From Mesorhizobium loti CJ3sym (lineage in GTDB: Bacteria > Pseudomonadota > Alphaproteobacteria > Rhizobiales > Rhizobiaceae): a stretch of 64,000 nt of DNA. Location: positions 186,001 through 250,000 of the forward strand of contig NZ_AXAL01000008.1 in the NCBI RefSeq assembly GCF_000472785.1, read 5' to 3'. The notes beneath the pieces are model-generated. The model was not told the origin of the DNA, ran no database searches, and saw only the letters and a list, made by a program, of their open reading frames with translations. Positions within the stretch are counted from its first letter, which is position 1; each line of letters opens with the position of its first letter. Shown piece by piece: positions 10,612-19,759 of the stretch. The position numbers were made by a program, and so were the translations under genes.

Positions 10612-11466
10612 CTACCGGTTGCGCACCACCACGCACGCCCCACCGACGCTCTGCAATTTCTGGCAGATGACATTGGCGGCGGAGCGGTCGTCGATCCCGA
10701 TCCTGACCGCATAGATACCGCGCCGGCCGATCGGCGTGCGCACCCGGCTCACCACCGGATCATGGCCGGCAAGCAGCGCCGGAAACCGGCTTCTCACCCG
10801 CAGCCACTGGCCGATTGCCGCACTGCGGCGGAAATTGCCGGCCACCTGGATGCCCCATGGTTTGACGTTGATCGAGGCCATCGCCACGGTCTGCGACATG
10901 ATCACCGGCAGTTTGCGGCAGGCGGCGGCAAAATCCCTCTTTGCGTCGAGCGGCTCGACCTTTCCGGCATAGGCAGGGTCGGTGAACTTGTCGACCGGCT
11001 CGCCCATGATGTCGAAGACATAGCTCTCGGTCTCCATCGGCAGGAAGCCGCCCGACCCCAGCCAGCGCGACACCCGGCTTTCACCCGCATTGTAGGCCGC
11101 GGCCGCCAGGCCAAGATTGCCGTAGCTGGTTTTCATTTCGGCCAGATACTTAGCCGACGCAGGGATTGCCTGGTCGATGTCGAAGGAATTTTCGAGCCCG
11201 CGCATCTTGGCGGTGCCGGGCATGAACTGGGCAATGCCTTCGGCGCCGACGGGGCTGACTGCATTGGGGTCGAACCGGCTTTCCTTCCAGATGAGCCGGG
11301 CGAAAAAATCCCGGGGCAAGCCATTCTGGTCGGCATGGGCCTGGATCAGGGTGCAAACCTTGTCGATCAGCCGCTGCTTGGCCGATTGCGGCGGGTCGGC
11401 CTGAACGAGTGCCGACCAACCCAGCCCGCACAGGAAGATAAGCGTCGCCCAGAGGAAACGCCGCAT
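10612..11466 (-). CDS. Lytic murein transglycosylase (SLT domain) with C-terminal SPOR-like region
   Basis: 284 residues with an N-terminal signal peptide (MRRFLWATLIFLCGLGWSALVQA). The SLT catalytic glutamate is in ARLIWKESRFDPNAVS (about residue 62), followed by GAEGIAQFMPGTA and AAAYNAGESRVSRWL. The C-terminus (YAVRIGIDDRSAANVICQKLQSVGGACVVV) resembles a SPOR/Sel-type peptidoglycan-binding fold. It is exported and cleaves glycan strands. It lies just downstream of ispG on the same strand with a three-base gap, so the two may be cotranscribed. Confidence 0.85.
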   Translation of the reverse strand: MRRFLWATLIFLCGLGWSALVQADPPQSAKQRLIDKVCTLIQAHADQNGLPRDFFARLIWKESRFDPNAVSPVGAEGIAQFMPGTAKMRGLENSFDIDQAIPASAKYLAEMKTSYGNLGLAAAAYNAGESRVSRWLGSGGFLPMETESYVFDIMGEPVDKFTDPAYAGKVEPLDAKRDFAAACRKLPVIMSQTVAMASINVKPWGIQVAGNFRRSAAIGQWLRVRSRFPALLAGHDPVVSRVRTPIGRRGIYAVRIGIDDRSAANVICQKLQSVGGACVVVRNR

Positions 11467-11469
11467 CTT

Positions 11470-12723
11470 CTACTCCGCTGCGGCCTTGCCGTGCTGCCCA
11501 AACCGTTGATCGATATAGTCGGCGACCATCTTCTCGAAATCGGCCGCGATCGACGGCCCGCGCAGCGTCGCCGCCTTCTTGCCGTCGACGAAGACGGGCG
11601 CCGTCGGCGTCTCGCCAGTACCGGGCAGCGAGATGCCTATATCGGCATGCTTGGACTCCCCTGGGCCATTGACGATGCAGCCCATCACCGCGACCTTGAG
11701 GTTCTCGACGCCGGGATATTTCTCGCGCCACACCGGCATGTTCTTGCGCAAATCCGCCTGGATGTTCTGCGCCAGCTCCTGGAACACGGTGGAAGTGGTG
11801 CGACCGCAGCCGGGGCAAGCGGCGACAATCGGCACGAACTGCCGGAAGCCCATCGTCTGCAGCAGTTCCTGCGACACCTGCACCTCGCGCGTGCGGTCGC
11901 CATTCGGCTCCGGCGTCAGCGAGATGCGGATGGTGTCGCCAATGCCTTGCTGCAGAAGGATGCCCATGGCGGCCGACGAAGCGACGATGCCTTTCGAGCC
12001 CATGCCGGCTTCGGTGAGGCCGAGATGCAGCGCGTGGTTGGAGCGGGTGGCAAGTTCGGTGTAGACGGCGATCAGGTCCTGCACGCCGCTGACCTTGGCC
12101 GACAGGATGATCTTTTCGCGGCCAAGGCCGATCTCTTCGGCCATCTCGGCCGACAGGATCGCCGACTGCACGATTGCCTCGCGCATCACTTCCTGCGCCG
12201 TCAGCGGAAAGACCTTGTCCTGGTTGTCGTCCATCAGCCGGGTGAGAAGCTCCTGGTCGAGCGAACCCCAGTTGACGCCGATGCGCACCGGCTTGTCGTG
12301 TTTGATCGCCATCTCGACGATATCGGTGAACTGCCGGTCCTTCTTGTCCTTGAAGCCGACATTGCCCGGATTGATGCGGTATTTGGCCAGCGCCTCAGCG
12401 CAGGCCGGATGATCGGCGAGCAACTTGTGGCCGATATAGTGGAAGTCACCGACCAGCGGCACATTGATGCCGAGCCGCAGCAAGCGCTCATGAATGTGCG
12501 GCACGGCGGCGGCACTCTCGTCGCGGTCGACGGTGATGCGCACGATCTCGGAGCCGGCGCGGTGCAGTGCGGCAACCTGGGCGACGGTCTGGTCGACATC
12601 GGCGGTGTCGGTGTTGGTCATCGATTGTACCACGACTGGCGCGCCGCCGCCGACGACCACGCCGCCGACATCGACGCCGACTGAGGTGCGGCGGGGGAAG
12701 GGAAAGGAAAAATATCCGGTCAT
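11470..12723 (-). CDS. ispG: 4-hydroxy-3-methylbut-2-en-1-yl diphosphate synthase (flavodoxin)
   Basis: 417 residues from [20 protein letters not shown]. Penultimate step of the MEP isoprenoid pathway, using a [4Fe-4S] cluster. [12 protein letters not shown] is the conserved N-terminal barrel motif. Cluster cysteines are visible in ACPGCGRTT and [19 protein letters not shown]. The length agrees with alphaproteobacterial IspG. The open frame extends 24 residues upstream without family similarity, so the ATG at 12721-12723 is used. Confidence 0.95.
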   Translation of the reverse strand: MTGYFSFPFPRRTSVGVDVGGVVVGGGAPVVVQSMTNTDTADVDQTVAQVAALHRAGSEIVRITVDRDESAAAVPHIHERLLRLGINVPLVGDFHYIGHKLLADHPACAEALAKYRINPGNVGFKDKKDRQFTDIVEMAIKHDKPVRIGVNWGSLDQELLTRLMDDNQDKVFPLTAQEVMREAIVQSAILSAEMAEEIGLGREKIILSAKVSGVQDLIAVYTELATRSNHALHLGLTEAGMGSKGIVASSAAMGILLQQGIGDTIRISLTPEPNGDRTREVQVSQELLQTMGFRQFVPIVAACPGCGRTTSTVFQELAQNIQADLRKNMPVWREKYPGVENLKVAVMGCIVNGPGESKHADIGISLPGTGETPTAPVFVDGKKAATLRGPSIAADFEKMVADYIDQRFGQHGKAAAE

Positions 12724-13024
12724 GCCGGCAGCCTTTTGTCTCTGGAGCGCCAAGCGTCCTTCGACGCACAAGCACACCCCGGGGCCGAAGCGCAAGAGTC
12801 CGGCATGAGGTGGAGGAGCAAAGATGGCTTGTCAATGGCGACAGGTCGCCACTGGCCAGAAATGGCCAGCCGTCAGGATCGGAATAGGTTGGGCAGAAGG
12901 ACCTTGGCGGAATAATATTAGCTGCGGCTCATAGCCGGCGATAAAAACGAAAACGCCAAACACCGGCGGCGGTTGCCGCCGGCAGGGAAGGCCGAAAGTG
13001 GTAAGCGGCTATATCAGTTGAGCG
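12724..13024. other. Intergenic region upstream of ispG, no gene seen
   Basis: About 300 bases without a convincing ORF. It contains the ispG promoter region and, near its right end, a hairpin that probably ends the minus-strand DUF465 transcript. Confidence 0.6.
12963..12982 (-). terminator. Hairpin after the minus-strand DUF465 gene
   Basis: Perfect eight-base arms CCGGCGGC and GCCGCCGG flank a four-base loop. Read on the minus strand it is followed by TGTTTGGCGTTTTCGTTTTT, a T-rich tail. Confidence 0.55.
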
Positions 13025-13207
13025 TCAATGCGTGGTCGGTTTCGTCGCTCGCAGTTTTTCAATCTCGTCCTTGAGTGCCAGCTTGCGTCGCTTGAGATTC
13101 ACGATCTGAAGGTCGTCGACCGATGGATGGTTCATCGCGTCATCGATTTCTCGTTCGATGTCGCCGTGTTTCCGCTGCAACTCATCAAGATGGGATGCAA
13201 GAGACAT
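13025..13207 (-). CDS. DUF465 (YdcH-like) small coiled-coil protein
   Basis: 60 residues. The sequence is a charged helical hairpin (LASHLDELQRKHGDIEREID, then LKRRKLALKDEIEKL), the hallmark of DUF465/YdcH. The second helix motif LKRRKLALKDEI is diagnostic. The function of the family is not established. A second member lies 240 bases away on the opposite strand. Confidence 0.85.
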   Translation of the reverse strand: MSLASHLDELQRKHGDIEREIDDAMNHPSVDDLQIVNLKRRKLALKDEIEKLRATKPTTH

Positions 13208-13447
13208 GATTGGTTCTCCCTTTCATGGTTTTCCTCGATTGCAGCCGTCAAAGGCACGTCCACCGCAGGTCGTCTCTGTGACGGCACGATGACACTTTGC
13301 CACCTTCCGACCGTGATGTCGAATGCTGCGTGGTAGCATTCCACGACAATGTGAAATGTGATATTGGCTGCGCACCGGTGGCAGAAATAGCCGCCCCCGC
13401 CCAATCAGGCCCAGTTTTGGGCGCCGCAGACGTGCAGACGGTAGAGA

Positions 13448-13651
13448 ATGTCCGATCAGGAAAAGGCCGATATTCGCCTCGAATTTTCCCGGCTGAAGCA
13501 GGAACACGCCGATTTCGACGCCGCGATCAACGCCATGATCGCCACGAATTGCGACCCGCTGCAAATCCAGCGCATGAAAAAGAAGAAGCTGTTCCTCAAG
13601 GACCGGCTGATGAAGCTGGAAGACAAGATCATTCCAGACATCATCGCCTGA
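13448..13651 (+). CDS. DUF465 (YdcH-like) small coiled-coil protein
   Basis: 67 residues with the same two-helix layout as the gene at 13025-13207: LEFSRLKQEHADFDAAINAM, a short linker with D-P-LQIQRM, then KKKKLFLKDRLMKLEDKI. It is transcribed divergently from its paralogue. The function of the family is not established. Confidence 0.83.
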   Translation: MSDQEKADIRLEFSRLKQEHADFDAAINAMIATNCDPLQIQRMKKKKLFLKDRLMKLEDKIIPDIIA

Positions 13652-13680
13652 GATCGCCGGCGCCACGCATCCACATTTCG

Positions 13681-14469
13681 CTATCCGGCGATCGAAAGCC
13701 TCGCGGCACGATCACGCAGCAGGCCGATGAGACTGCTGGTCCGCTCATCGGTCGTGTCGATGGGAACCACCAGGCACATCGTCGCCTCGACCTTGCCCGG
13801 CGCTGAAAAGACCGGCGCCGCAAGACATTTCGTATAGGCATCGACCAGACCCGAAGTCACGCAGTAGCCGGTCACCCCAGCCTTGGCGATATCGGCGATG
13901 AAATCATCGAGCCGCAGCTTGCGGCCATCGGGCAGCACGAGATCGTCGTCCGACACCATGGCTTCGATCTCGACCCGCTCCAGCCCCGCCAGAAGCAGCC
14001 GGCCAGATGCCGTCCAGGGCAGCGGTATCTGCAGACCGGTGGCCGAGCTGATGCGGAACGGCCTAGTGCCCGGACTGGAGTGGACGATGGTGTAGCGGCC
14101 GCTCTGCAGCATGCACAGTTCCGAGGTCTCGCCGGTCTCGCGCGACAGATGGTCGACCTCCTGGCGCCCGCGCCGCAACAAATCGTTGCCGCGCACATAG
14201 TCCATTCCATAGAGATAGAGCTTCTTGCCGAAATAGACGCGGTTGCCGTCGCCGGCCATTTCCAGCAGGCCGGCGTCAACCAGCGAGCGCACCAGCGTGT
14301 AGGTCGTCGAACGCGGCGCGTTCACCCCCTTGGCAAGGTCGCCAATACCGATCGCCCGCTGCGTCGTGTGCAGAAAGTCCAGGATCTCAAGCACCCGGTT
14401 GAGGCCTTTTTCACGGGAGCCGGGGGTCTTCTCGCCGTCTGAAACGGTCAAGGCATTGCCATCTTGCAT
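13681..14469 (-). CDS. IclR-family transcriptional regulator
   Basis: 262 residues. The winged helix is at about 22-85 (LNRVLEILDFLHTTQRAIGI...PRSTTYTLVRSLVDAGLL) and the effector domain runs to the C-terminus. It is divergent from the ABC transporter / RidA / PLP-enzyme operon starting at 14598. The intergenic region carries two related palindromic words, so it probably controls that operon. Confidence 0.87.
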   Translation of the reverse strand: MQDGNALTVSDGEKTPGSREKGLNRVLEILDFLHTTQRAIGIGDLAKGVNAPRSTTYTLVRSLVDAGLLEMAGDGNRVYFGKKLYLYGMDYVRGNDLLRRGRQEVDHLSRETGETSELCMLQSGRYTIVHSSPGTRPFRISSATGLQIPLPWTASGRLLLAGLERVEIEAMVSDDDLVLPDGRKLRLDDFIADIAKAGVTGYCVTSGLVDAYTKCLAAPVFSAPGKVEATMCLVVPIDTTDERTSSLIGLLRDRAARLSIAG

Positions 14470-14494
14470 TGTCGATTCCTGGTGTTAGTATCTG

Positions 14495-14529
14495 TCTTGT
14501 ACAGGATACATACGTCTCTTGTAAGAGAC
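14495..14529. promoter_or_regulatory. Two candidate IclR operators
   Basis: A perfect palindrome GTCTCTTGTAAGAGAC lies at 14514-14529. A related word, GTCTTGTACAG, lies at 14495-14505 and shares TCTTGTA. Both sit between the IclR start and the divergent transporter gene, where a paired-site repressor or activator would bind. Confidence 0.55.
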
Positions 14530-14597
14530 AATCACTTTGAAATCACCGACGTGTGTCTTGCCTGTGCATGGGGAACACAACACGAAAGGAGGTCGCC

Positions 14598-15470
14598 GTG
14601 AACGACACATCCGGAAGACGTGATTTTCTGAAATTGGGAATGGCGGGACTGGCCACCGCCGGCGTGCTGGCAACCGTCGACGCCCAGAAGGCAGCCGCCC
14701 AGGCCGCGTCCGACAGCCTGCTGCGCACCGTGCTCGACCGCGGCAAGCTGATTGTCGGCACCGGCAGCACCAACGCGCCCTGGCATTTCGAGAACGATGC
14801 CGGCGAACTGGTCGGCATGGACATCACCATGGGACGCATCCTGGCCAAGGGCCTTTTCGACGATCCGACCAAGGTCGAGTTCGTCATGCAGGACCCGGCG
14901 CAGCGTATCCCGAATGTCACCACCAACAAGGTCGACATCACCATCCAGTTCATGACGATGACGGCGCAGCGCTCGCAGCTGATCAATTTCACCCGGCCCT
15001 ACTATGTCGAAGGCGTTGCGCTGCTGACGCTGCCCACCGCCGAGAACAAGACATTCGACAAGCTGCTCGCCGGCGGCGCGGCGACGCGCATTTCCATCCT
15101 GCAGAATGTCGATGCCGAAAGCTCCGTCCGCTACGCCTTGCCGCAGGCACAGGTGCTGCAGATCGACACCCAGGCCAATGTGCTGCAGGCGCTGGAATCC
15201 AAGCGCGCAGACGCTGCGGCGGTCGATCTGTCCACCGTACGCTGGCTCGCCTCGCGCAATCCCGACAAATATTTCGATGCCGGCAAGAGCTGGTATTCGA
15301 TGCTCTACGGCGCGGCATTGCGGCAAGGCGATCTCGACTGGCTGACCTTCGTCAACCAGACCTTCACCATCGCAATGTTCGGCCATGAATCGGCGCTCTA
15401 TGACGCCGCCTTCAAGGATTATTTCGGCCAGGAGCCGCCGGCACGCCACCCCGGCTTCCCGGTGATCTAA
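14598..15470 (+). CDS. Polar amino-acid-type ABC transporter substrate-binding protein
   Basis: 290 residues starting at a GTG preceded by AAAGGAGGT, which is a better start than the upstream ATG at 14553. The N-terminus has a twin-arginine motif (SGRRDFLKLGMAGLATA) followed by an Ala-rich cleavage region. The mature protein has the SBP family 3 start (TVLDRGKLIVGTGSTNAPWHF). It captures a small polar solute in the periplasm for the two permeases and ATPase that follow. The ligand is unknown. Confidence 0.87.
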   Translation: MNDTSGRRDFLKLGMAGLATAGVLATVDAQKAAAQAASDSLLRTVLDRGKLIVGTGSTNAPWHFENDAGELVGMDITMGRILAKGLFDDPTKVEFVMQDPAQRIPNVTTNKVDITIQFMTMTAQRSQLINFTRPYYVEGVALLTLPTAENKTFDKLLAGGAATRISILQNVDAESSVRYALPQAQVLQIDTQANVLQALESKRADAAAVDLSTVRWLASRNPDKYFDAGKSWYSMLYGAALRQGDLDWLTFVNQTFTIAMFGHESALYDAAFKDYFGQEPPARHPGFPVI

Positions 15471-15540
15471 TCCCATCGCGGAAGAGCGGCATTCCCGCCC
15501 TTCCGCTTCTCCTCGACGCCCTTCACACCGAGGCGGACGC

Positions 15541-16206
15541 ATGGGCTATGCCCTCAATTTCAACCTGATCTGGCGGCATTTCGACAAGCTGTGGGGCGGA
15601 CTGCTGCTCAGCCTCGAGCTTGCCGTCATCTCGATCGCCATCGGTACCGTCATCGGCCTCGTGCTCGCGGTCTGGTACGTTTCGGCCGGGCGCACGGTGC
15701 GGGCGATCATCGCCGCCTATGTCGAATTCATCCGCAATGTGCCGCTGATTCTGCTGGTCTATCTCGTCTTCTACGGCCTGCCGACCGTGGTCGATCTCGC
15801 CTACAGCGCGCCGACCTCGTTTGTGCTGACGCTGTCGGTCTATAGCGGCGCCTATCTGGTCGAGGTGTTTCGCTCCGGCCTCGAAGCCGTCCCGCGCGGC
15901 CAGCTCGATGCCGGCAAGGCGATCGGCCTGACGCCCTGGCAAAGGCTCATCCATGTGCGCCTGCCGACCATGCTGCGCATTACGTTGCCGGCGCTGTCCA
16001 ACACCTTCATCTCGCTGTTCAAGGACACGTCGATCGCCTCGGTCATCTCGGTGCCGGAGCTCACATTCGGTGCCCAGTGGATCAACTTCAACACCTTCCG
16101 CATCGTCGAGGTCTATCTGGTGACGACAGCGATGTATCTGGTGACCGGTTACATATTGCTTTTCGGGCTCAGGCTCGTCGAGCGGCGGTTCAGGGCGGCG
16201 CGCTAA
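15541..16206 (+). CDS. Amino-acid ABC transporter permease (HisM/GlnP type)
   Basis: 221 residues with about five membrane segments and the inner-membrane EAA-type loop YLVEVFRSGLEAVPRGQLDAGKAIGLTPWQRL. The FIRNVPLILLVYLVFYGLP motif is typical of this family. It is followed one base later by the second permease. Confidence 0.88.
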   Translation: MGYALNFNLIWRHFDKLWGGLLLSLELAVISIAIGTVIGLVLAVWYVSAGRTVRAIIAAYVEFIRNVPLILLVYLVFYGLPTVVDLAYSAPTSFVLTLSVYSGAYLVEVFRSGLEAVPRGQLDAGKAIGLTPWQRLIHVRLPTMLRITLPALSNTFISLFKDTSIASVISVPELTFGAQWINFNTFRIVEVYLVTTAMYLVTGYILLFGLRLVERRFRAAR

Positions 16207-16207
16207 C

Positions 16208-16858
16208 ATGCTGAGCCAGATCCTCTACGCTCTGCCCTTCCTCGCCAAAGGCTTCGCCCTGACCCTTTGGGTCTCGCTGCTGGTTGTCGTCCTTTCGCTC
16301 ATCGCCGGCGTCACGCTTGGCGTCGGCCTGGTCTATGGGCCTACCCCGCTGCGCTGGGCGGTGCGCATCTTCTCAGACACCATCCGCGGCATTCCGATCC
16401 TGGTGCTGATGTTCTTCGTCTATTATGGCCTGCCCGCCATCGGGCTGCATCTGCCGTCCTTCTGGGCCGCCGTGCTGGCGCTGACCCTGTTCAAGACGGC
16501 GCAGGTCATCGAATATCTCAGGGGCGCGGTCGGATCGATCCCGAAAGGTCAATCCGAGGCCGCGATGGCGATCGGCCTGACCTTTCGCCAGCGCCTCACC
16601 TACGTCATCTTCCCGCAGGCCTTCCGGCGCTTCCTGCCGCCCTGGATCAACGGCGTCACCGACGCGGTCAAGGGCAGCGCGCTGGTCTCGCTGCTCGGCA
16701 TCACCGATCTGATGCAGGCCATCAACCAGGTCATCGGCCGCACCTATGAGGCGATGCCGCTCTATATCCTCGGCGCGCTCATCTATTTCGCGGTCAACTA
16801 CGCACTCTCGCTCGCCAGCAGGCGGCTAGAGCGGCGCTTTGCCTTCATTCGGGAATAG
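16208..16858 (+). CDS. Amino-acid ABC transporter permease (HisQ/GlnP type)
   Basis: 216 residues, paralogous to the preceding permease. It has IRGIPILVLMFFVYYGLP and the loop YLRGAVGSIPKGQSEAAMAIGL. It pairs with the previous subunit to form the transmembrane channel. Confidence 0.88.
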   Translation: MLSQILYALPFLAKGFALTLWVSLLVVVLSLIAGVTLGVGLVYGPTPLRWAVRIFSDTIRGIPILVLMFFVYYGLPAIGLHLPSFWAAVLALTLFKTAQVIEYLRGAVGSIPKGQSEAAMAIGLTFRQRLTYVIFPQAFRRFLPPWINGVTDAVKGSALVSLLGITDLMQAINQVIGRTYEAMPLYILGALIYFAVNYALSLASRRLERRFAFIRE

Positions 16859-16862
16859 CACG

Positions 16863-17657
16863 ATGTCCGACGCCTCAAACGCCAGTCCCGCCCTTCTCGA
16901 CGTGCGCGATGTCTCCAAGGCCTTCGGCACCGTCGAGGTGCTGCGTTCCGTCAGCCTTCAGGTCAAGCGTGGCGAAGTGGTCACCGTCATCGGCCCTTCC
17001 GGCAGCGGCAAGACCACGCTGCTGCGCTGCGTCAACTTCCTCGAAAGCTACGACAGCGGCTCGATCCGCATCGACGGCAAGGAGGTCGGCTATCGCGAGG
17101 CCGGAACGCGCCAGCGCCGCAGCGAGCGCGACTTGGCCAGCATGCGCGCCGAGACAGGCATGGTGTTCCAGAGTTTCAACCTGTTTCCGCATCTGACGGC
17201 GGCCGGCAACATCATGCTGGGCCTCACTAAGGTGCGGGGCAAGAGCCAGGCCGAAGCGCGTCAGGCGGCCGAACACTGGCTCGGCCGCGTCGGCCTTGCC
17301 CACAAGGCCGACAGCTTGCCGGCCGAGCTTTCCGGCGGCCAGCAGCAGCGCGTCGGCATCGCACGCGCCGTGGCTATGGAGCCGAAAATCCTCCTCCTCG
17401 ACGAGATCACCTCGGCGCTCGACCCCGAACTGGTCGGCGAGGTGCTGGCCGTGGTGCGCAGCCTTGCCGAGGACGGCATGACCATGCTGATGGTGACGCA
17501 CGAAATGGCCTTTGCCCGCGACGCATCAAGCCGCATCGTCTTCATGGCTGATGGCGGCGTCAGCGCCGTCGGCCCGCCCAAGGAAATCCTCGCGGCGGAG
17601 ACCAGCAACGAGCGCCTGCGCACCTTCCTGGCGCGCTTCCGTGCCTCGCATTTCTAA
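16863..17657 (+). CDS. Amino-acid ABC transporter ATP-binding protein
   Basis: 264 residues from MSDASNASPALLDVRDVSKAFG. Walker A is GPSGSGKTT, the Q-loop is GMVFQSFNLFPH, the signature is LSGGQQQR, Walker B is ILLLDEITSALD, and the switch His is in VTHEM. It powers uptake by the two permeases immediately upstream. Confidence 0.92.
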   Translation: MSDASNASPALLDVRDVSKAFGTVEVLRSVSLQVKRGEVVTVIGPSGSGKTTLLRCVNFLESYDSGSIRIDGKEVGYREAGTRQRRSERDLASMRAETGMVFQSFNLFPHLTAAGNIMLGLTKVRGKSQAEARQAAEHWLGRVGLAHKADSLPAELSGGQQQRVGIARAVAMEPKILLLDEITSALDPELVGEVLAVVRSLAEDGMTMLMVTHEMAFARDASSRIVFMADGGVSAVGPPKEILAAETSNERLRTFLARFRASHF

Positions 17658-17693
17658 ACGAGACAGCCAAAGCTGTCGCAAGGAGCTTTTTGC

Positions 17694-18155
17694 ATGACGC
17701 CTTATATCCGGCTCGCCGAGTTGGGCCTGACCTTGCCCGAGCCGCCAAGTCCGATCGCCAACTACGTCTCTCATGCCGAGAGCGGCCGGCTGATATTCCT
17801 GTCCGGCCAGGGACCGTTGCGCGCCGATGGCACGCTTTGCACCGGCAAGGTCGGCGAGGACGTGACCGTCGAGCAGGCCTATGCGCACGCGCGCCTCACC
17901 GGGCTCAATCTGCTCGCCGTCATGCATGCCGCTGCCGGCGATCTCGGCCGCATCGTGCGTGTCGTCAAGTTGCTCGGCTTCGTCAACGCGACGCCGACCT
18001 TCAGCGACCACCCGAAAGTCGTGAATGGCTGTTCCGATCTTTTTGCCGATGTGTTCGCTAATATTGGCGGCCACGCCCGCTCGGCAATCGGCGTCGGCTC
18101 ATTGCCTGGAAACATCACTGTTGAAATCGAAGCGGTCGTCGAGATCGCCGCCTGA
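17694..18155 (+). CDS. RidA/YjgF-family enamine/imine deaminase
   Basis: 153 residues of the longer RidA subfamily. It contains the conserved ISF-type strand ([14 protein letters not shown]) and a C-terminal [15 protein letters not shown] in place of the classical Arg-containing P-x-x-A-R-x-x-v-e motif. RidA proteins hydrolyse reactive imines released by PLP enzymes. The next gene encodes a PLP enzyme, so a protective or pathway role in the same catabolism is likely. Confidence 0.84.
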   Translation: MTPYIRLAELGLTLPEPPSPIANYVSHAESGRLIFLSGQGPLRADGTLCTGKVGEDVTVEQAYAHARLTGLNLLAVMHAAAGDLGRIVRVVKLLGFVNATPTFSDHPKVVNGCSDLFADVFANIGGHARSAIGVGSLPGNITVEIEAVVEIAA

Positions 18156-18180
18156 CCTGCCACCCACGGGATCCGCTCAC

Positions 18181-19386
18181 ATGAAAACCACTTCCTCCAC
18201 CGGCTCCAACACCACCATCCGCGAACGGCTGGGCTTGCGGCCGATCATCAATGTCTCCGGCACCATGACCGCGCTCGGCGCGTCGATCATCGTTCCCGAA
18301 GCAATCAGCGCCATGGCCGAAATGGCCTCGCAATGGGTGGAGATGGACGATCTGCAGCGTGCCGCGAGCACGGTCGTTGCGCGCCTCACCGGCGGCGAGG
18401 CCGGCTTCATCACCGCCTGCTGCGCCAGCGGTATCACCATGGCGATTGCCGGCGCGATGACGGGAACCAGCCTGCTCGCTATCGAGCGTCTGCCCGATGA
18501 CACCGGCAACCTCAAGTCGGAGGTCGTCATCCAGCTTGGCCACATCGTCAATTACGGCGCACCGATCGATCAATCGGTCCGCGTCGCCGGCGCCAAGTTG
18601 ATATCAGCCGGCACGGTCAGCGTGACGCAGGACTATCATGTGCGTGAAGCGATCAACGACCGCACGGCCGCCGGCCTCTATGTGGTCGCCCACCACACCG
18701 TGCAGTACGGCATGCTGTCGCTGGAGGAATTCTGTGAGATCTGCCACGCCAAAGGCGTGCCGGTGATCGTCGATGCCGCCTCCGAATACGATCTGCGCGG
18801 CTTCCTGGCGCGCGGCGCCGATGTCGTCATCTACAGCGGCCACAAATTCCTGAGCGGGCCGACCAGCGGCATCGTCACCGGGCGCAAGGACCTGGTTCGG
18901 GCGGCGTATCTGCAGAACCGCGGCGTGGCGCGGGCCATGAAGGTCGGCAAGGAGAGCATCGCCGGCACCATGGCGGCACTGGAAGCCTGGGAAAAGCGCG
19001 ACCACGCCGGCATCCGCCGGCGCGAGGAGGCGGCGCTGAACCTCTGGAAGGATGCTTTACAGGGACTGCCGGGCATCTTTGCCAAGATCATTCCGGACCC
19101 AACGGCCAATCCGCTCGACCGGCTGCAAATCTTCGTCTCGCCGGAGAGCCGCTTCACCGCCGCCGGGCTCACCTCGGCGCTGGCCGCAGGCTCGCCGCCG
19201 ATCATCGTGCGCAACCACGAGATCGAGCGCGGCCACTTCTTCCTCGACCCCTGCAATCTTCATCCTGGCGAGGCGGAAATCGTTGCCGAACGGCTGCGCG
19301 CAATATTGATCGCGAAGGACCGCCCGGCCGATGCGATGAAAACCCCGCGCAAGGATTCGTCGGGCGTGTTGCGCTGGCCGGATTGA
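18181..19386 (+). CDS. SelA-like PLP-dependent enzyme (DgaE/selenocysteine-synthase-like family)
   Basis: 401 residues starting [35 protein letters not shown]. The N-terminal signature resembles the SelA-like PLP enzymes that degrade amino acids or amino-sugar acids (such as D-glucosaminate-6-phosphate ammonia-lyase) rather than true SelA. The PLP lysine is in [16 protein letters not shown] and an acidic residue is in [13 protein letters not shown]. No tRNA-binding N-terminal domain is present. With the amino-acid transporter and RidA, it probably performs a deamination or elimination on the imported compound. Confidence 0.8.
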   Translation: MKTTSSTGSNTTIRERLGLRPIINVSGTMTALGASIIVPEAISAMAEMASQWVEMDDLQRAASTVVARLTGGEAGFITACCASGITMAIAGAMTGTSLLAIERLPDDTGNLKSEVVIQLGHIVNYGAPIDQSVRVAGAKLISAGTVSVTQDYHVREAINDRTAAGLYVVAHHTVQYGMLSLEEFCEICHAKGVPVIVDAASEYDLRGFLARGADVVIYSGHKFLSGPTSGIVTGRKDLVRAAYLQNRGVARAMKVGKESIAGTMAALEAWEKRDHAGIRRREEAALNLWKDALQGLPGIFAKIIPDPTANPLDRLQIFVSPESRFTAAGLTSALAAGSPPIIVRNHEIERGHFFLDPCNLHPGEAEIVAERLRAILIAKDRPADAMKTPRKDSSGVLRWPD

Positions 19387-19518
19387 GCCGACCAAAAATC
19401 CCGAAAAGCAACGGCTGATCACGCGACTGTGAACAGCGGATTAGCGTGCGGCGGGAATAAACCGGCACCCGACCAGGTCTTATCGACATACGCCACTGCT
19501 GGCGTTGAGGAGATTGGC

Positions 19519-19722
19519 ATGCCCCTTCATTGCGAGAGCAGCGATCATGGCTGCGGCATCTGCCGTGCCCATGCGCTGGTACGCAAGATCGTCAGCAGGC
19601 TCTCCTCCGTGGCGCTTGACACTGGTGACGCAGATGAATTCACTTTCAGCGGGACAGGCGGCTTTGCCTGTTTCAGGGGGCTTTCCCCCTACGAGCAGGC
19701 CACGGTCGCCGTCGCATCTTGA
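19519..19722 (+). CDS. Small Cys-rich ORF before the sigma factor
   Basis: 67 residues (MPLHCESSDHGCGICRAHAL...), preceded by GAGGAG six bases before the ATG. Its codons mostly end in G or C, whereas the sigma-factor frame over the same bases does not look coding. Three cysteines cluster near the N-terminus. No family is recognised. It ends 37 bases before the proposed sigma start. Confidence 0.4.
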   Translation: MPLHCESSDHGCGICRAHALVRKIVSRLSSVALDTGDADEFTFSGTGGFACFRGLSPYEQATVAVAS

Positions 19723-19759
19723 GGCGGCACGGCCCGGAGTATCGGATCATGGTGCTGCT

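Noticed and set aside
10762..12684. 640-codon plus-strand ORF opposite the transglycosylase and ispG
   Set aside because: It is antisense to two well-conserved genes. Long antisense frames are common in high-GC DNA and the translation has no family pattern.
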